A stretch of DNA of 61,145 nt from Cellulomonas hominis (lineage in GTDB: Bacteria; Actinomycetota; Actinomycetes; Actinomycetales; Cellulomonadaceae). A program made the position numbers and the translations under genes. The notes under the pieces are model-generated. The model saw only the letters and a program-made list of their open reading frames with translations, made no database searches and was not told where the DNA came from. How positions within the stretch are numbered: position 1 is the stretch's first letter; each line of letters starts with the position of its first letter. Location of the stretch: contig NZ_CABEGA010000022.1 in the NCBI RefSeq assembly GCF_901521055.1, forward strand, positions 1 through 61,145, written 5' to 3'. Shown here piece by piece: positions 52,545 through 60,948 of the stretch.

Positions 52545-52774
52545 CAGCGCAGGTCCTCGATGTCGGAGGCGAGGGTGTCGGCCTCGGGCCCGACGATGAC
52601 CTGCACGACGGTGCCGGACTGCATGACGGCGATCGCGCCCGCCGCCTTCAGGACGGACTCGGTGACCTTCGACGGGTCCTCGACCTCGACGCGCAGCCGC
52701 GTGATGCACGGCTCCAGGTCGACGATGTTGGCGTCCCCGCCCAGTCCGGCGAGGATCTGCTCTGCCTTGCTCAT
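52544..52774 (-). CDS. PTS EIIB, glucose/GlcNAc type (copy 1)
   Basis: A 76-residue stand-alone EIIB. The phosphorylated cysteine is Cys23 in LEPCITRLRVEV, and the C-terminus QVIVGPEADTLASDIEDL is typical. AAGGAG lies 6 nt before ATG 52774. It is adjacent to a second EIIB gene. Confidence 0.93.
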   Translation of the reverse strand: MSKAEQILAGLGGDANIVDLEPCITRLRVEVEDPSKVTESVLKAAGAIAVMQSGTVVQVIVGPEADTLASDIEDLR

Positions 52775-52835
52775 GGTGTTCTCCTTCGGGTGGCTCAGTC
52801 GGTGGGGTCGGGGGTGGCCCCGGTGCGGGGGCCGG

Positions 52836-53081
52836 TCACATGAGGTCCTCGAGGTCGGACGCGAGGGTGTCGACGCTCGGCCCGATGACGACCTGGACCA
52901 CGCGGCCGGACACCATCACGCCGAACGCGCCGGCGGCACGCAGGGCGGCGGTGTCGACGCGGGACGGCTCCTTGACCAGCGAGCGCAGCCGGGTCGTGCA
53001 CGGCTCGATCTCGTCGATGTTGCCCACGCCGCCGAGGCCGGCGAGGATCGCCGCCGCCTGGTCGGTGCCTGCGCGCGTCAT
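52836..53081 (-). CDS. PTS EIIB, glucose/GlcNAc type (copy 2)
   Basis: An 81-residue EIIB paralogue with Cys28 in IEPCTTRLRSLV and the ending QVVIGPSVDTLASDLEDL. GGGAGGA 5 nt upstream fixes ATG 53081; the in-frame ATG 53102 would overlap the regulator gene's stop and lacks that site. Both copies keep all key residues, so both may be functional. Confidence 0.9.
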   Translation of the reverse strand: MTRAGTDQAAAILAGLGGVGNIDEIEPCTTRLRSLVKEPSRVDTAALRAAGAFGVMVSGRVVQVVIGPSVDTLASDLEDLM

Positions 53082-53098
53082 CCGGTTCCTCCCGCTGG

Positions 53099-53875
53099 TC
53101 ATGGCTGGGCCCCCACGGCCTCGGGCTGCGCGGAACGGACCCGCGGGACGAGGGCGGGGCCGGGGGCGCTGAGCGGCACCCACACGCTGTACCGGTCGCC
53201 GCGGTAGCAGGCCCGCGAGTACATGCAGGGGGTGTCGCTGCTGAAGGTGCGGCGGGTGGCCCGCAGGACCGCCCGGCTGGCGCGCAGGTCGAGCAACGCG
53301 GCCTCGTCGTCGCTCGCCTCCGAGGCGGTGAGCGTCTCCTCGCCCCACGACGGGTCGAGCCCGGCGGCCCGCAGCGCGTCGTGCAGGCTCGGCGGCGCGC
53401 CGTCGGCGAACAGGTCGGGCAGCAGCGCGACCGGCAGCCAGTGCTGCTCGATGCTCATGGGGCTGCCGTCGGCGTACCGGACGCGCGACAGGTGGTGCAG
53501 CGGGGCGCCGACGTCCGTGCCGAGGGCGTCGGCGGCGTCGGGGGTCGCCGTGACCGTGCGGGTGCCGAGCACCCGGGTCTCGGGGCGCATCCCGCGGCGG
53601 CGCATCTCCTCGCCGAAGGTCGTCAGCCGCATCTCGAAGTCCATGGGCTGCGGGGCGACGAACGTGCCGCGGCCCTGCTCGCGCACCAGGACGCCCTCGG
53701 AGACGAGCGCGTCGACCGCCTGCCGGACCGTCATGCGGGAGACGCCGAACCGCTCGCACAGCGTCCGCTCGGACGGGATGGCGTCGCCCACGTGCAGCTC
53801 GGCCTCGACGAGGCCGGTGAGGAAGGAGCGGACCGCCTGGTACTTGTGGGCGGGCGGGGTCTGCTGCGCGTGCAC
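53099..53875 (-). CDS. dasR: GntR/HutC-family regulator, DasR-like
   Basis: A 258-residue regulator. The winged helix is IPSERTLCERFGVSRMTVRQ followed by LVSEGVLVREQGRGTFV. The UTRA effector domain includes HHLSRVRYADGSPMSIEQHW. In streptomycetes DasR binds GlcN-6-phosphate and represses the GlcNAc PTS genes. Here candidate DasR sites flank the gene and sit in the promoters of EIIC and HPr, strongly supporting the assignment. GTG 53875 has GGGAGG 8 nt upstream. Confidence 0.88.
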   Translation of the reverse strand: MHAQQTPPAHKYQAVRSFLTGLVEAELHVGDAIPSERTLCERFGVSRMTVRQAVDALVSEGVLVREQGRGTFVAPQPMDFEMRLTTFGEEMRRRGMRPETRVLGTRTVTATPDAADALGTDVGAPLHHLSRVRYADGSPMSIEQHWLPVALLPDLFADGAPPSLHDALRAAGLDPSWGEETLTASEASDDEAALLDLRASRAVLRATRRTFSSDTPCMYSRACYRGDRYSVWVPLSAPGPALVPRVRSAQPEAVGAQP

Positions 53876-53956
53876 GGCCTCACCCTCCCACCTCGGTCGA
53901 CGTCGTCCGGACACCACCGGCGCGTCGCGGATCGACGTGCGGTCAGGCTGTGGTCC

Positions 53957-53985
53957 TTGACACATCTTCCGGTCTAGACCACTCT
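53957..53985 (+). promoter_or_regulatory. Promoter of the EIIC-ptsI operon
   Basis: TTGACA (53957-53962), a 17-bp spacer and CACTCT (53980-53985). The start near 53992 leaves a leader of about 185 nt. The DasR-like site 1 fills the spacer. Confidence 0.6.
53968..53983. promoter_or_regulatory. DasR-type operator 1
   Basis: TCCGGTCTAGACCACT matches the known DasR consensus ACTGGTCTAGACCACT at 14 of 16 positions and keeps the palindromic core GGTCTAGACC. It lies in the dasR/EIIC intergenic region. Confidence 0.8.
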
Positions 53986-53992
53986 GACCGCA

Positions 53993-54008
53993 ACTGGTCC
54001 AGACAACT
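53993..54008. promoter_or_regulatory. DasR-type operator 2
   Basis: ACTGGTCCAGACAACT, 14 of 16 matches to the DasR consensus, 25 bp downstream of operator 1 and at the predicted transcription start of the EIIC operon. Confidence 0.7.
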
Positions 54009-54175
54009 TGCCGGACTCGACGGCGAACACGCAAGTTCCGTGCCTCCTCCCCCGGACGCACACCGCTCGCACGCACTCCGCACACCTGAAGACACCCGTC
54101 GCCGACGGGTCCTCCCCTCCGCCCCGGGCCGCCCTGCGGGACGCCCCGGAGCCGATCTTCCGACGAGGAGACACC
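54009..54175 (+). other. Leader of the EIIC operon
   Basis: The rest of the 300-bp dasR/EIIC gap. It carries no supported gene. Apart from the ribosome-binding site GAGGAG before ATG 54176 I see no strong structure. Confidence 0.5.
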
Positions 54176-55582
54176 ATGACCGCCACCACGGTCGATGCCC
54201 CCAAGCGGGGCATCCCCGGTCTCGCGCAGCTGCAGCGCGTAGGCCGCTCCCTGATGCTGCCGATCGCCTCCCTGCCCGCCGCCGCGCTGCTGCTGCGCCT
54301 GGGCCAGGCCGACATGCTCGGCGCCGAGGGCCTGGGCCGGAACGCCGACTGGCTGCTGCCGGTCGCCGACGTCCTGGCCGGCGCCGGCAACGCCCTGCTC
54401 GGCAACCTGCCCCTGCTGTTCGCGCTCGGCGTCGCCGTCGGCTACGCCCGCAAGGCCGACGGCTCCACCGGCCTCGCGGCGCTCATCGGGTACCTGGTGT
54501 TCACGGGCGTCACGGACGCCCTGTCGCCGTACATCCTCGACCGGGCCGGCGAGGGCGAGACGCAGGAGCTGATCAACTACGGCGTCCTCGGCGGCATCGT
54601 GATCGGCCTGACCGCGGCGCTGCTCTACCAGAAGTTCTACCGGATCAAGCTCCCGCCGTACCTGGCGTTCTTCGGTGGCCGCCGGTTCGTGCCGATCGTC
54701 ACCGCCGGCGCTGCCGTGCTCATCGGCGTGCTCGCCTCGCTGATCTACCCGGCGTTCGACACGGCCTTCACCTCGGTCGGCGAGTGGGTCACCGGCTCGA
54801 CGATCATCGGCGGGTTCGTGTTCGGCACGCTGAACCGCCTGCTGCTGCCGTTCGGCCTGCACCACCTGCTCAACTCGCTGCCGTGGTTCCAGTTCGGCTC
54901 CTACGAGGCCGACGGCCAGACCTGGAACGGCGACATCGCCCGCTTCCTGCACGGCGACCCGACCGCGGGCACGTTCATGACCGGGTTCTTCCCGATCATG
55001 ATGTTCGCCCTGCCGGCCGCCGCCCTGGCCATCGTGCACACCGCGAAGCCGAAGAACCGCAAGGTCATCGCCGGCATCATGGGCTCGGCCGCCCTGGTCG
55101 CGTTCGTCACCGGTGTCACCGAGCCGCTCGAGTTCGCGTTCGTGTACGTGGCCTACCCGCTGTACGCGATCCACGCCGTGCTGACCGGCACCTCGCTGGC
55201 CCTGGTCAACGCGCTCGACATCCGCAGCGGGTTCGGGTTCTCCGCGGGCGCGATCGACTACCTGCTGAACTTCCGGATCGCCGAGCAGCCGCTGCTGCTC
55301 ATCGTGATCGGGCTGGTCTACGCGGTCATCTACTACTTCCTGTTCCGGTTCATGATCCTGAAGTTCAACTTCAAGACCCCCGGCCGCGAGGACGACCCCG
55401 TCGCCGAGGGCGCGGGCGACGAGGTCGCCGAGCGGACCGAGCGCACGGAGCCGGCGACGGTCCCGGCCGGTCGCGCCGAGACCCGGGCCGACGACCCGGT
55501 CCGCCGTGCCGACGGCGCGAGCCGTGCCGACGGCGCGGGCAGCGCCGGCAGCGCCGGCAGCGCCGATGGAGGCCGGGTGTGA
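54176..55582 (+). CDS. nagE: PTS EIIC, N-acetylglucosamine type
   Basis: A 468-residue membrane permease of the glucose superfamily. The core LPFGLHHLLNSLPWFQFG, FMTGFFPIMMF, the substrate-site loop TGVTEPLEFAF and FSAGAIDYLLN match NagE rather than PtsG. It lacks fused EIIA and EIIB domains, which are separate genes here. After FNFKTPGRE comes a roughly 60-residue Ala/Glu/Arg/Gly-rich tail with Ser-Ala-Gly repeats. It overlaps ptsI by 4 nt. Confidence 0.92.
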   Translation: MTATTVDAPKRGIPGLAQLQRVGRSLMLPIASLPAAALLLRLGQADMLGAEGLGRNADWLLPVADVLAGAGNALLGNLPLLFALGVAVGYARKADGSTGLAALIGYLVFTGVTDALSPYILDRAGEGETQELINYGVLGGIVIGLTAALLYQKFYRIKLPPYLAFFGGRRFVPIVTAGAAVLIGVLASLIYPAFDTAFTSVGEWVTGSTIIGGFVFGTLNRLLLPFGLHHLLNSLPWFQFGSYEADGQTWNGDIARFLHGDPTAGTFMTGFFPIMMFALPAAALAIVHTAKPKNRKVIAGIMGSAALVAFVTGVTEPLEFAFVYVAYPLYAIHAVLTGTSLALVNALDIRSGFGFSAGAIDYLLNFRIAEQPLLLIVIGLVYAVIYYFLFRFMILKFNFKTPGREDDPVAEGAGDEVAERTERTEPATVPAGRAETRADDPVRRADGASRADGAGSAGSAGSADGGRV

Positions 55583-57255
55583 CGCTCGCACTGCGCGGCG
55601 TCGGGGTCAGCCCCGGGACGGGCGCCGGCATGGTCCTCACCATGCCGGCGCCCGTCGCCGAGCCCCCCGCCGCCTCCCTGCCCGCCGGCGCCGACCCCGA
55701 GGACGCCGTCGCGGCGATCGAGGCCGCCACCGCCGGCGTGCAGGCCGACCTGACCGCCGCGGCGGCGACGGCCTCCGGGACCGCCGCCGAGGTGCTGACC
55801 GTGGCCGCCGCGATGGCCGCCGACCCCGCGCTCGCCGCGGACGCCGGCCGGCGGGTCCGCTCCGAGGGCCGCACGCCGGAGCGTGCCGTCTGGGAGGCCG
55901 CCGCGGTGGTGATCGACCAGCTCGCGGCGCTCGGCGGGTACATGGCCGAGCGCACCCGCGACGTCGCGGACATCCGCGACCGGGTGGTCGCCCGGCTGAC
56001 CGGCGTCCGCCCGCCCGGCGTCCCGGACCCGGGGCACCCCTTCGTGCTGGTCGCCCGGGACCTGGCGCCGGCCGACACCGCGACGCTCGACCCCAGCAGG
56101 GTCGTCGCGATCGTCACCGTGGGCGGCGGGCCGACGTCCCACACCGCGATCCTCGCCCGGTCGCTCGGCATCCCCGCGGTCGTGGCGGCGCCCGACGCGG
56201 CCGACCTGGTCGACGGGGAGACGGTCGTCGTCGACGGCTCGGCCGGTGTGCTGCTGCGGGAGCCGACGGCCGAGGACCTCGCCGCCGCCGACCGCGCCCG
56301 CAGCCGCCGGGACCGCGCCTTCACGGGCGTCGGGGCCACCGCCGACGGCCACCACGTGCAGCTGCTCGCCAACGTGGCCGACCCGTCGGGCGCGCAGGCC
56401 GCGGCCGACGCCGGCGCCGAGGGCGTGGGCCTGTTCCGCACCGAGTTCTGCTTCCTCGGGCGCACCGAGGAGCCGTCGGTGGAGGAGCAGGTCCGGGCCT
56501 ACCGCACCGTGCTCGCGGCGTTCGGCGGCAAGAAGGTCGTCGTCCGGACGCTCGACGCGGGCGCCGACAAGCCCCTGCCCTTCGTCACCGCCGAGGGCGA
56601 GCCGAACCCGGCGCTCGGGGTGCGCGGGCTGCGCACGGCGGTCAAGCACCCCGAGGTGCTGGACCGGCAGCTGGAGGCGATCGCCCGGGCGGCGGGCGCC
56701 GAGCACGCCGAGGTCTGGGTGATGGCCCCGATGGTCGCCACGCCCGACGAGGCCGAGGCGTTCGTGCAGCAGTGCGAGGCGCACGGGCTGCGCCAGGCGG
56801 GCGTCATGGTCGAGGTCCCCGCGGCGGCCCTGTGCGCCGCGGCGGTGCTGGAGCACGCGCGGTTCGCGAGCCTCGGCACCAACGACCTCACCCAGTACGC
56901 CATGGCGGCCGACCGGGAGCTCGCCGACCTGGCGCCCCTGTCGACCCCGTGGCAGCCCGCGGTGCTGGCGCTGGTCGCGGCGACCTGCCGCGGCGGCACC
57001 GACACCGGCCGGCCCGTGGGCGTCTGCGGCGAGGCCGCGGCCGACCCGGTCCTCGCGCCGGTGCTGGTCGGGCTGGGCGTGACGTCGCTGTCGATGACGC
57101 CGCGCGCGCTCGCCGACGTCGCGGCGGTGCTGGCGGAGGTCACGCTGGAGGACTGCCGCCGCGTCGCCGCGCTGGCCGTCGGTGCGCGGACCGCGGAGGC
57201 CGGCCGCGCGGCCGTGCGCGACGCGCTCCCGGTGCTGGCGGACCTGGGGCTGTAG
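55579..57255 (+). CDS. ptsI: Phosphoenolpyruvate--protein phosphotransferase (Enzyme I)
   Basis: A 558-residue Enzyme I that takes phosphate from PEP and passes it to HPr. The phosphorylated His188 is in GGGPTSHTAILAR. PEP-binding features are LFRTEFCFL, NPALGVRGLR, LGTNDLTQYAMAADR and the catalytic Cys in VGVCGEAAADP. The GTG start overlaps the EIIC stop, so the two are coupled. A 20-bp terminator hairpin follows. Confidence 0.96.
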   Translation: MTLALRGVGVSPGTGAGMVLTMPAPVAEPPAASLPAGADPEDAVAAIEAATAGVQADLTAAAATASGTAAEVLTVAAAMAADPALAADAGRRVRSEGRTPERAVWEAAAVVIDQLAALGGYMAERTRDVADIRDRVVARLTGVRPPGVPDPGHPFVLVARDLAPADTATLDPSRVVAIVTVGGGPTSHTAILARSLGIPAVVAAPDAADLVDGETVVVDGSAGVLLREPTAEDLAAADRARSRRDRAFTGVGATADGHHVQLLANVADPSGAQAAADAGAEGVGLFRTEFCFLGRTEEPSVEEQVRAYRTVLAAFGGKKVVVRTLDAGADKPLPFVTAEGEPNPALGVRGLRTAVKHPEVLDRQLEAIARAAGAEHAEVWVMAPMVATPDEAEAFVQQCEAHGLRQAGVMVEVPAAALCAAAVLEHARFASLGTNDLTQYAMAADRELADLAPLSTPWQPAVLALVAATCRGGTDTGRPVGVCGEAAADPVLAPVLVGLGVTSLSMTPRALADVAAVLAEVTLEDCRRVAALAVGARTAEAGRAAVRDALPVLADLGL

Positions 57256-57271
57256 CCGCCCGCCGGCACGG

Positions 57272-57316
57272 ACGACGAGGCCCCGCGCACCACCTCGGTG
57301 CGCGGGGCCTCGTCGT
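57272..57316. terminator. Bidirectional terminator between ptsI and ptsH
   Basis: A perfect 20-bp stem (57272-57291 with 57297-57316) and the loop ACCTC, between convergent genes. Confidence 0.85.
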
Positions 57317-57334
57317 GCGGGCGCGGGGCGCCGG

Positions 57335-57604
57335 TCAGGCGATCTCGGTCTGCTGCAGGAACGCCTCGAGGGCGTCCAGGCTGGCCTCGGCCTCGGGGCC
57401 GTCGGCCTCGGTCGCGAGCACCACGGTCTCCCCCGCGGCCGCACCGAGCGTCATGATGCCGAGGATGCTGGCGGCCTGGACCGGGGCGGCGTCGCCCTTG
57501 CGGACCGTGACGGGCACCGGCTGCTTGCCTGCCTCCGCGACGAACAGGGCGGCGGGCCTGGCGTGCAGACCCTCGGCGATGGCGACGACGACGGACCGTT
57601 CCAT
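57335..57604 (-). CDS. ptsH: Phosphocarrier protein HPr
   Basis: An 89-residue HPr. The phosphorylated His14 is in EGLHARPAALF. Ser46 is present in AASILGIMTLG, although regulatory phosphorylation at this site is mainly a Firmicutes feature. GGAGG lies 8 nt before ATG 57604. Confidence 0.95.
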   Translation of the reverse strand: MERSVVVAIAEGLHARPAALFVAEAGKQPVPVTVRKGDAAPVQAASILGIMTLGAAAGETVVLATEADGPEAEASLDALEAFLQQTEIA

Positions 57605-57655
57605 GGGGGCGACCTCCGGGGTGGGGCTGTCGTGCCCGGCATTGGGCACGCCCCG

Positions 57656-57684
57656 ACTGTAACTGGTCTGGACCACCTACGGAA
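57656..57684 (-). promoter_or_regulatory. Promoter of ptsH
   Basis: On the minus strand TTCCGT (57679-57684), a 17-bp spacer and TACAGT (57656-57661). The start near 57649 gives a 45-nt leader. DasR-type operator 3 occupies almost the whole spacer. Confidence 0.5.
57662..57677. promoter_or_regulatory. DasR-type operator 3
   Basis: ACTGGTCTGGACCACC, 14 of 16 matches to the DasR consensus, between the -35 and -10 boxes of ptsH. Confidence 0.75.
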
Positions 57685-57700
57685 GGCGACGCGGCACCAC

Positions 57701-58165
57701 TCAGCCGCCGCGGACCTCGTCGACGCCCTTGTTGGCGAGCTGGTCCGCGCGCTCGTTGCCCGGGTCCCCCGCGTGCCCCTTCACCCAGTGCCACGAGATC
57801 GCGTGCCGGGCGACCTGCGCGTCGAGCGCCTGCCACAGCTCCTGGTTCTTCACCGGCTTCTTGTCGGCGGTGCGCCAGCCGTTGCGCTTCCACCCGGCGA
57901 TCCACCTCGTGACGCCCTGCATCACGTACTGGGAGTCGACGTGCAGGTCCACCCGGCACGACTGGTTGAGGGCCTTGAGCCCCTCGATGACCGCCGTCAG
58001 CTCCATGCGGTTGTTCGTGGTGAGCTTCTCGCCGCCGAACAGCTCGCGCTCGTGGCCGTTCGACCGCAGCAGCGCGCCCCAGCCGCCGGGACCCGGGTTG
58101 CCCTTGCAGGCGCCGTCGGTCCACATCTCGACGGCGGGCGGGGTGGGGGTGTCGGCTGCGCTCAC
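57701..58165 (-). CDS. rnhA: Ribonuclease HI
   Basis: A 154-residue RNase H that cleaves RNA in RNA-DNA hybrids. The catalytic acids are in [17 protein letters not shown] (Asp), [13 protein letters not shown] (Glu), [12 protein letters not shown] (Asp) and [13 protein letters not shown] (Asp). GTG 58165 is chosen because TAGAGT ends 8 nt upstream. A longer form from ATG 58195 would overlap this box. Confidence 0.94.
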   Translation of the reverse strand: MSAADTPTPPAVEMWTDGACKGNPGPGGWGALLRSNGHERELFGGEKLTTNNRMELTAVIEGLKALNQSCRVDLHVDSQYVMQGVTRWIAGWKRNGWRTADKKPVKNQELWQALDAQVARHAISWHWVKGHAGDPGNERADQLANKGVDEVRGG

Positions 58166-58173
58166 GGTCGCCA

Positions 58174-58179
58174 ACTCTA
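58174..58179 (-). promoter_or_regulatory. Leaderless-type -10 box for rnhA
   Basis: TAGAGT on the minus strand, then 8 nt and GTG 58165. Confidence 0.5.
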
Positions 58180-58209
58180 GGGCGGGCCGGGACATGGGAG
58201 GATCGGGCG

Positions 58210-60798
58210 GTGCCCACCCCCGCCCGCAGGACCCTCGCCGATCGGGTCCCGGCGGACCCGCACGACGCCGACGCCCTCTACGCCGCCTTCACCGGGTGGG
58301 CCGCCGACCAGGGGCTGACGCTCTACCCGCACCAGGACGAGGCGCTGCTGGAGCTGGTCACCGGGTCGCACGTCATCCTGTCGACGCCCACCGGCTCCGG
58401 GAAGTCCCTCGTGGCGACGGCCGCGCACTTCGTGGCCCTCGCGCAGGGCCGCCGCACCTACTACACCGCGCCGCTCAAGGCCCTGGTGAGCGAGAAGTTC
58501 TTCGCGCTGGTGGAGGCGTTCGGCTCCGCGAACGTCGGCATGATGACCGGCGACTCGGCCGTGAACCCCGGGGCGCCGATCATCTGCTGCACCGCGGAGA
58601 TCCTCGCCAACGTCGCGCTCCGCCAGGGCCCGCGGGCGGACATCGGCCAGGTCGTCATGGACGAGTTCCACTTCTACTCCGACCCGCAGCGCGGCTGGGC
58701 CTGGCAGGTGCCGCTGCTGGAGCTCCCCCGGTCCCAGTTCCTCCTCATGTCCGCGACGCTCGGGGACGTGTCGTTCTTCGCCGAGGACATCGAGCGCCGC
58801 ACCGACGTGCCCGTGGCGGTGGTGGCGGGTGCGGAGCGGCCGGTGCCGCTGTCGTTCACCTACGAGGTCGAGCCGCTGCACGAGCTGCTGGAGATGCTGG
58901 TGCAGACCGGCCGCTCCCCCGTCTACGTCGTGCACTTCACGCAGAAGGAGGCCGTCGAGCGGGCGCAGTCCCTGCTGTCGATGACGCTGGCCTCGCGCGA
59001 GCAGCGGGACCGCATCGCCGACGAGCTCGGGGACTTCCGGTTCGGCCCGGGCTTCGGGAAGACGCTGTCGCGGCTGCTGCGGCACGGCGTCGGGGTGCAC
59101 CACGCCGGGATGCTGCCGAAGTACCGCCGGGTGGTCGAGCGGCTGACCCAGAAGGGCCTGCTGCGCGTCGTGTGCGGCACCGACACCCTCGGCGTCGGCA
59201 TCAACGTGCCGATCCGCACCGTGCTGCTCACGTCGCTCGTGAAGTACGACGGCACCCGCATGCGGCACCTGTCGGCGCGCGAGTTCCACCAGATCGCCGG
59301 GCGCGCCGGGCGCGCGGGGTACGACACCACCGGCGAGGTCCTGGTGCTCGCGCCGGAGCACGTCATCGAGAACCGCAAGGCCCTGGCCAAGGCCGGTGAC
59401 GACCCCAAGAAGCTCAAGAAGATCGTCCGCAAGCAGGCCCCGCCCGGGATGGTGAACTGGACGGACAAGACGTTCGAGCGCCTGCGGGACGCCGACCCCG
59501 AGCCGCTGACGTCGTCGTTCTCGGTGTCGCACGCGATGGTGCTCAACGTCCTGGCTCGCGATCGTCAGCACAGCGACCCCGTCGAGACCATGAGGCACCT
59601 GCTGCTCGACAACCACGAGCCGGAGTCGAGCAAGGGCCGGCTGGTCCGGCAGGCGATCGCGATCTACCGGTCCCTGCGCGCGGCCGGCGTCGTCGAGCCC
59701 GGGCCCGGGCCGGAGCGCCTGCGGCGGACCGTCCGCCTCACCGTCGACGTCCCGCCGACGTTCGCGCTGAACCAGGCGCTGTCCCCGTTCGCGTACGCCG
59801 CGCTCGACCTGCTGGACATCGAGGACCCCGCCTACGCGCACGACGTCGTGTCCGTCATCGAGGCGACCCTGGACGACCCGCGCCAGGTGCTCGCCGCGCA
59901 GGAGAACAAGGCCCGCGGTGAGGCGGTCGCCGCCATGAAGGCGGACGGCATCGAGTACGAGGAGCGGATGGCGCTGCTCGAGGACGTGGCGTACCCGAAA
60001 CCCCTCGCCGAGCTGCTGGACGCGTCGTTCCGCATCTACAAGCAGACGAACCCGTGGGTGGCCGACCACGAGCTCTCCCCGAAGTCCGTCGTCCGGGAGA
60101 TGCACGAGCGCGCCGCGACCTTCGCGGAGTACGTCTCCCTGTACCAGCTGGACCGGACCGAGGGCGTGCTGCTGCGGTACCTCGCCGACGCGTTCCGCGC
60201 GCTGCGGCAGACGGTGCCGGACGACGCCCGGACCGAGGAGCTGCACGAGATCATCGAGTGGCTCGGTGACCTGGTGCGGCGCACCGACTCCAGCCTGCTC
60301 GACGAGTGGGAGCGGCTCGCCCACCCCGAGGACCTGGACGACGCCACCGTCACCGAGTCGCGCCCCGAGGACGACGCACCGCCGCCGGTCACCACCAACG
60401 AGCGGGTGTTCCGGGCACTGGTCCGCGGGGCGATGTTCCGCCGGGTCGACCTCGCCGCCCGGGAGGCGTACCCGGCGCTGGCCGCGCTCGGCGACCTGGA
60501 CACCGACGACGCCCCGTGGACGGCCGACCGGTGGTCCGAGGCGCTCGACCCGTTCTACGACGACCACGACGAGATCCTCACCGGGCCTGCCGCCCGCGGA
60601 CCGGCGCTGTTCCAGGTCGACCAGCGGCCCGACGGCCACGGCGAGGCCGGCGCGCGCGGGGACCTGTGGTTCGTCCGGCAGCTCCTGGACGACCCGGCCG
60701 GCGACCACGACTGGCGGATCGACGCCCTGGTCGACCTGCCCGCGTCGGACGCGGCCGGGGAGGTCGCGCTGCGGGTGCTGGCGGTCGGGCCGCTCTGA
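58210..60798 (+). CDS. Superfamily 2 RNA/DNA helicase, DUF3516 type
   Basis: An 862-residue helicase. Motif I is STPTGSGKS (Lys65), motif Ia [12 protein letters not shown], motif II DEFH (Asp151), motif III MSATLGD and motif [15 protein letters not shown]. The C-terminal 400 residues correspond to the DUF3516 region of actinobacterial DEAD/DEAH helicases, which are relatives of Ski2/HelY. Its substrate is not established. GTG 58210 follows GGGAGGA by 7 nt. Confidence 0.9.
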   Translation: MPTPARRTLADRVPADPHDADALYAAFTGWAADQGLTLYPHQDEALLELVTGSHVILSTPTGSGKSLVATAAHFVALAQGRRTYYTAPLKALVSEKFFALVEAFGSANVGMMTGDSAVNPGAPIICCTAEILANVALRQGPRADIGQVVMDEFHFYSDPQRGWAWQVPLLELPRSQFLLMSATLGDVSFFAEDIERRTDVPVAVVAGAERPVPLSFTYEVEPLHELLEMLVQTGRSPVYVVHFTQKEAVERAQSLLSMTLASREQRDRIADELGDFRFGPGFGKTLSRLLRHGVGVHHAGMLPKYRRVVERLTQKGLLRVVCGTDTLGVGINVPIRTVLLTSLVKYDGTRMRHLSAREFHQIAGRAGRAGYDTTGEVLVLAPEHVIENRKALAKAGDDPKKLKKIVRKQAPPGMVNWTDKTFERLRDADPEPLTSSFSVSHAMVLNVLARDRQHSDPVETMRHLLLDNHEPESSKGRLVRQAIAIYRSLRAAGVVEPGPGPERLRRTVRLTVDVPPTFALNQALSPFAYAALDLLDIEDPAYAHDVVSVIEATLDDPRQVLAAQENKARGEAVAAMKADGIEYEERMALLEDVAYPKPLAELLDASFRIYKQTNPWVADHELSPKSVVREMHERAATFAEYVSLYQLDRTEGVLLRYLADAFRALRQTVPDDARTEELHEIIEWLGDLVRRTDSSLLDEWERLAHPEDLDDATVTESRPEDDAPPPVTTNERVFRALVRGAMFRRVDLAAREAYPALAALGDLDTDDAPWTADRWSEALDPFYDDHDEILTGPAARGPALFQVDQRPDGHGEAGARGDLWFVRQLLDDPAGDHDWRIDALVDLPASDAAGEVALRVLAVGPL

Positions 60799-60827
60799 CC
60801 TGCGGGGGCATCGCGGAGCTGTCGCCG

Positions 60828-60871
60828 TAAGGACAGGCAAACCTGCATCTGCGCAGGTCAGGCGTGCCTTT
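60828..60871. promoter_or_regulatory. Dyad with two DtxR/IdeR-like boxes, or a helicase terminator
   Basis: Two 19-bp segments (60828-60846 and 60853-60871) match the known DtxR consensus TTAGGTTAGGCTAACCTAA at 13 and 11 positions. Together they form an imperfect dyad whose centre is ACCTGC/GCAGGT (60841-60858). A terminator hairpin for the helicase gene is an equally good reading. Confidence 0.3.
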
Positions 60872-60900
60872 CCTTCGATGACAGCGCGCCCCGACCGGCC

Positions 60901-60906
60901 TACCGT
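60901..60906 (+). promoter_or_regulatory. Leaderless-type -10 box for the truncated gene
   Basis: TACCGT, then 6 nt and ATG 60913. Confidence 0.5.
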
Positions 60907-60912
60907 GGCGGT

Positions 60913-60948
60913 ATGAGCACGCTGTCGACGCACCTCCTGGACCGGCCC
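60913..60948 (+). CDS. 5' fragment of a gene cut by the contig end
   Basis: Only MSTLSTHLLDRP remains before adapter sequence begins. The leaderless-type promoter directly upstream supports a real start. LSTHLLD resembles the N-terminus of 5-hydroxyisourate hydrolases (LSTHVLD), but twelve residues cannot prove it, and the DtxR-like boxes upstream would suggest an iron-related gene instead. Confidence 0.4.

Noticed and set aside
58166..58195. Longer RNase HI starting at 58195
   Set aside because: It would overlap the promoter-like TAGAGT and the helicase ribosome-binding region; the family domain begins well after GTG 58165.
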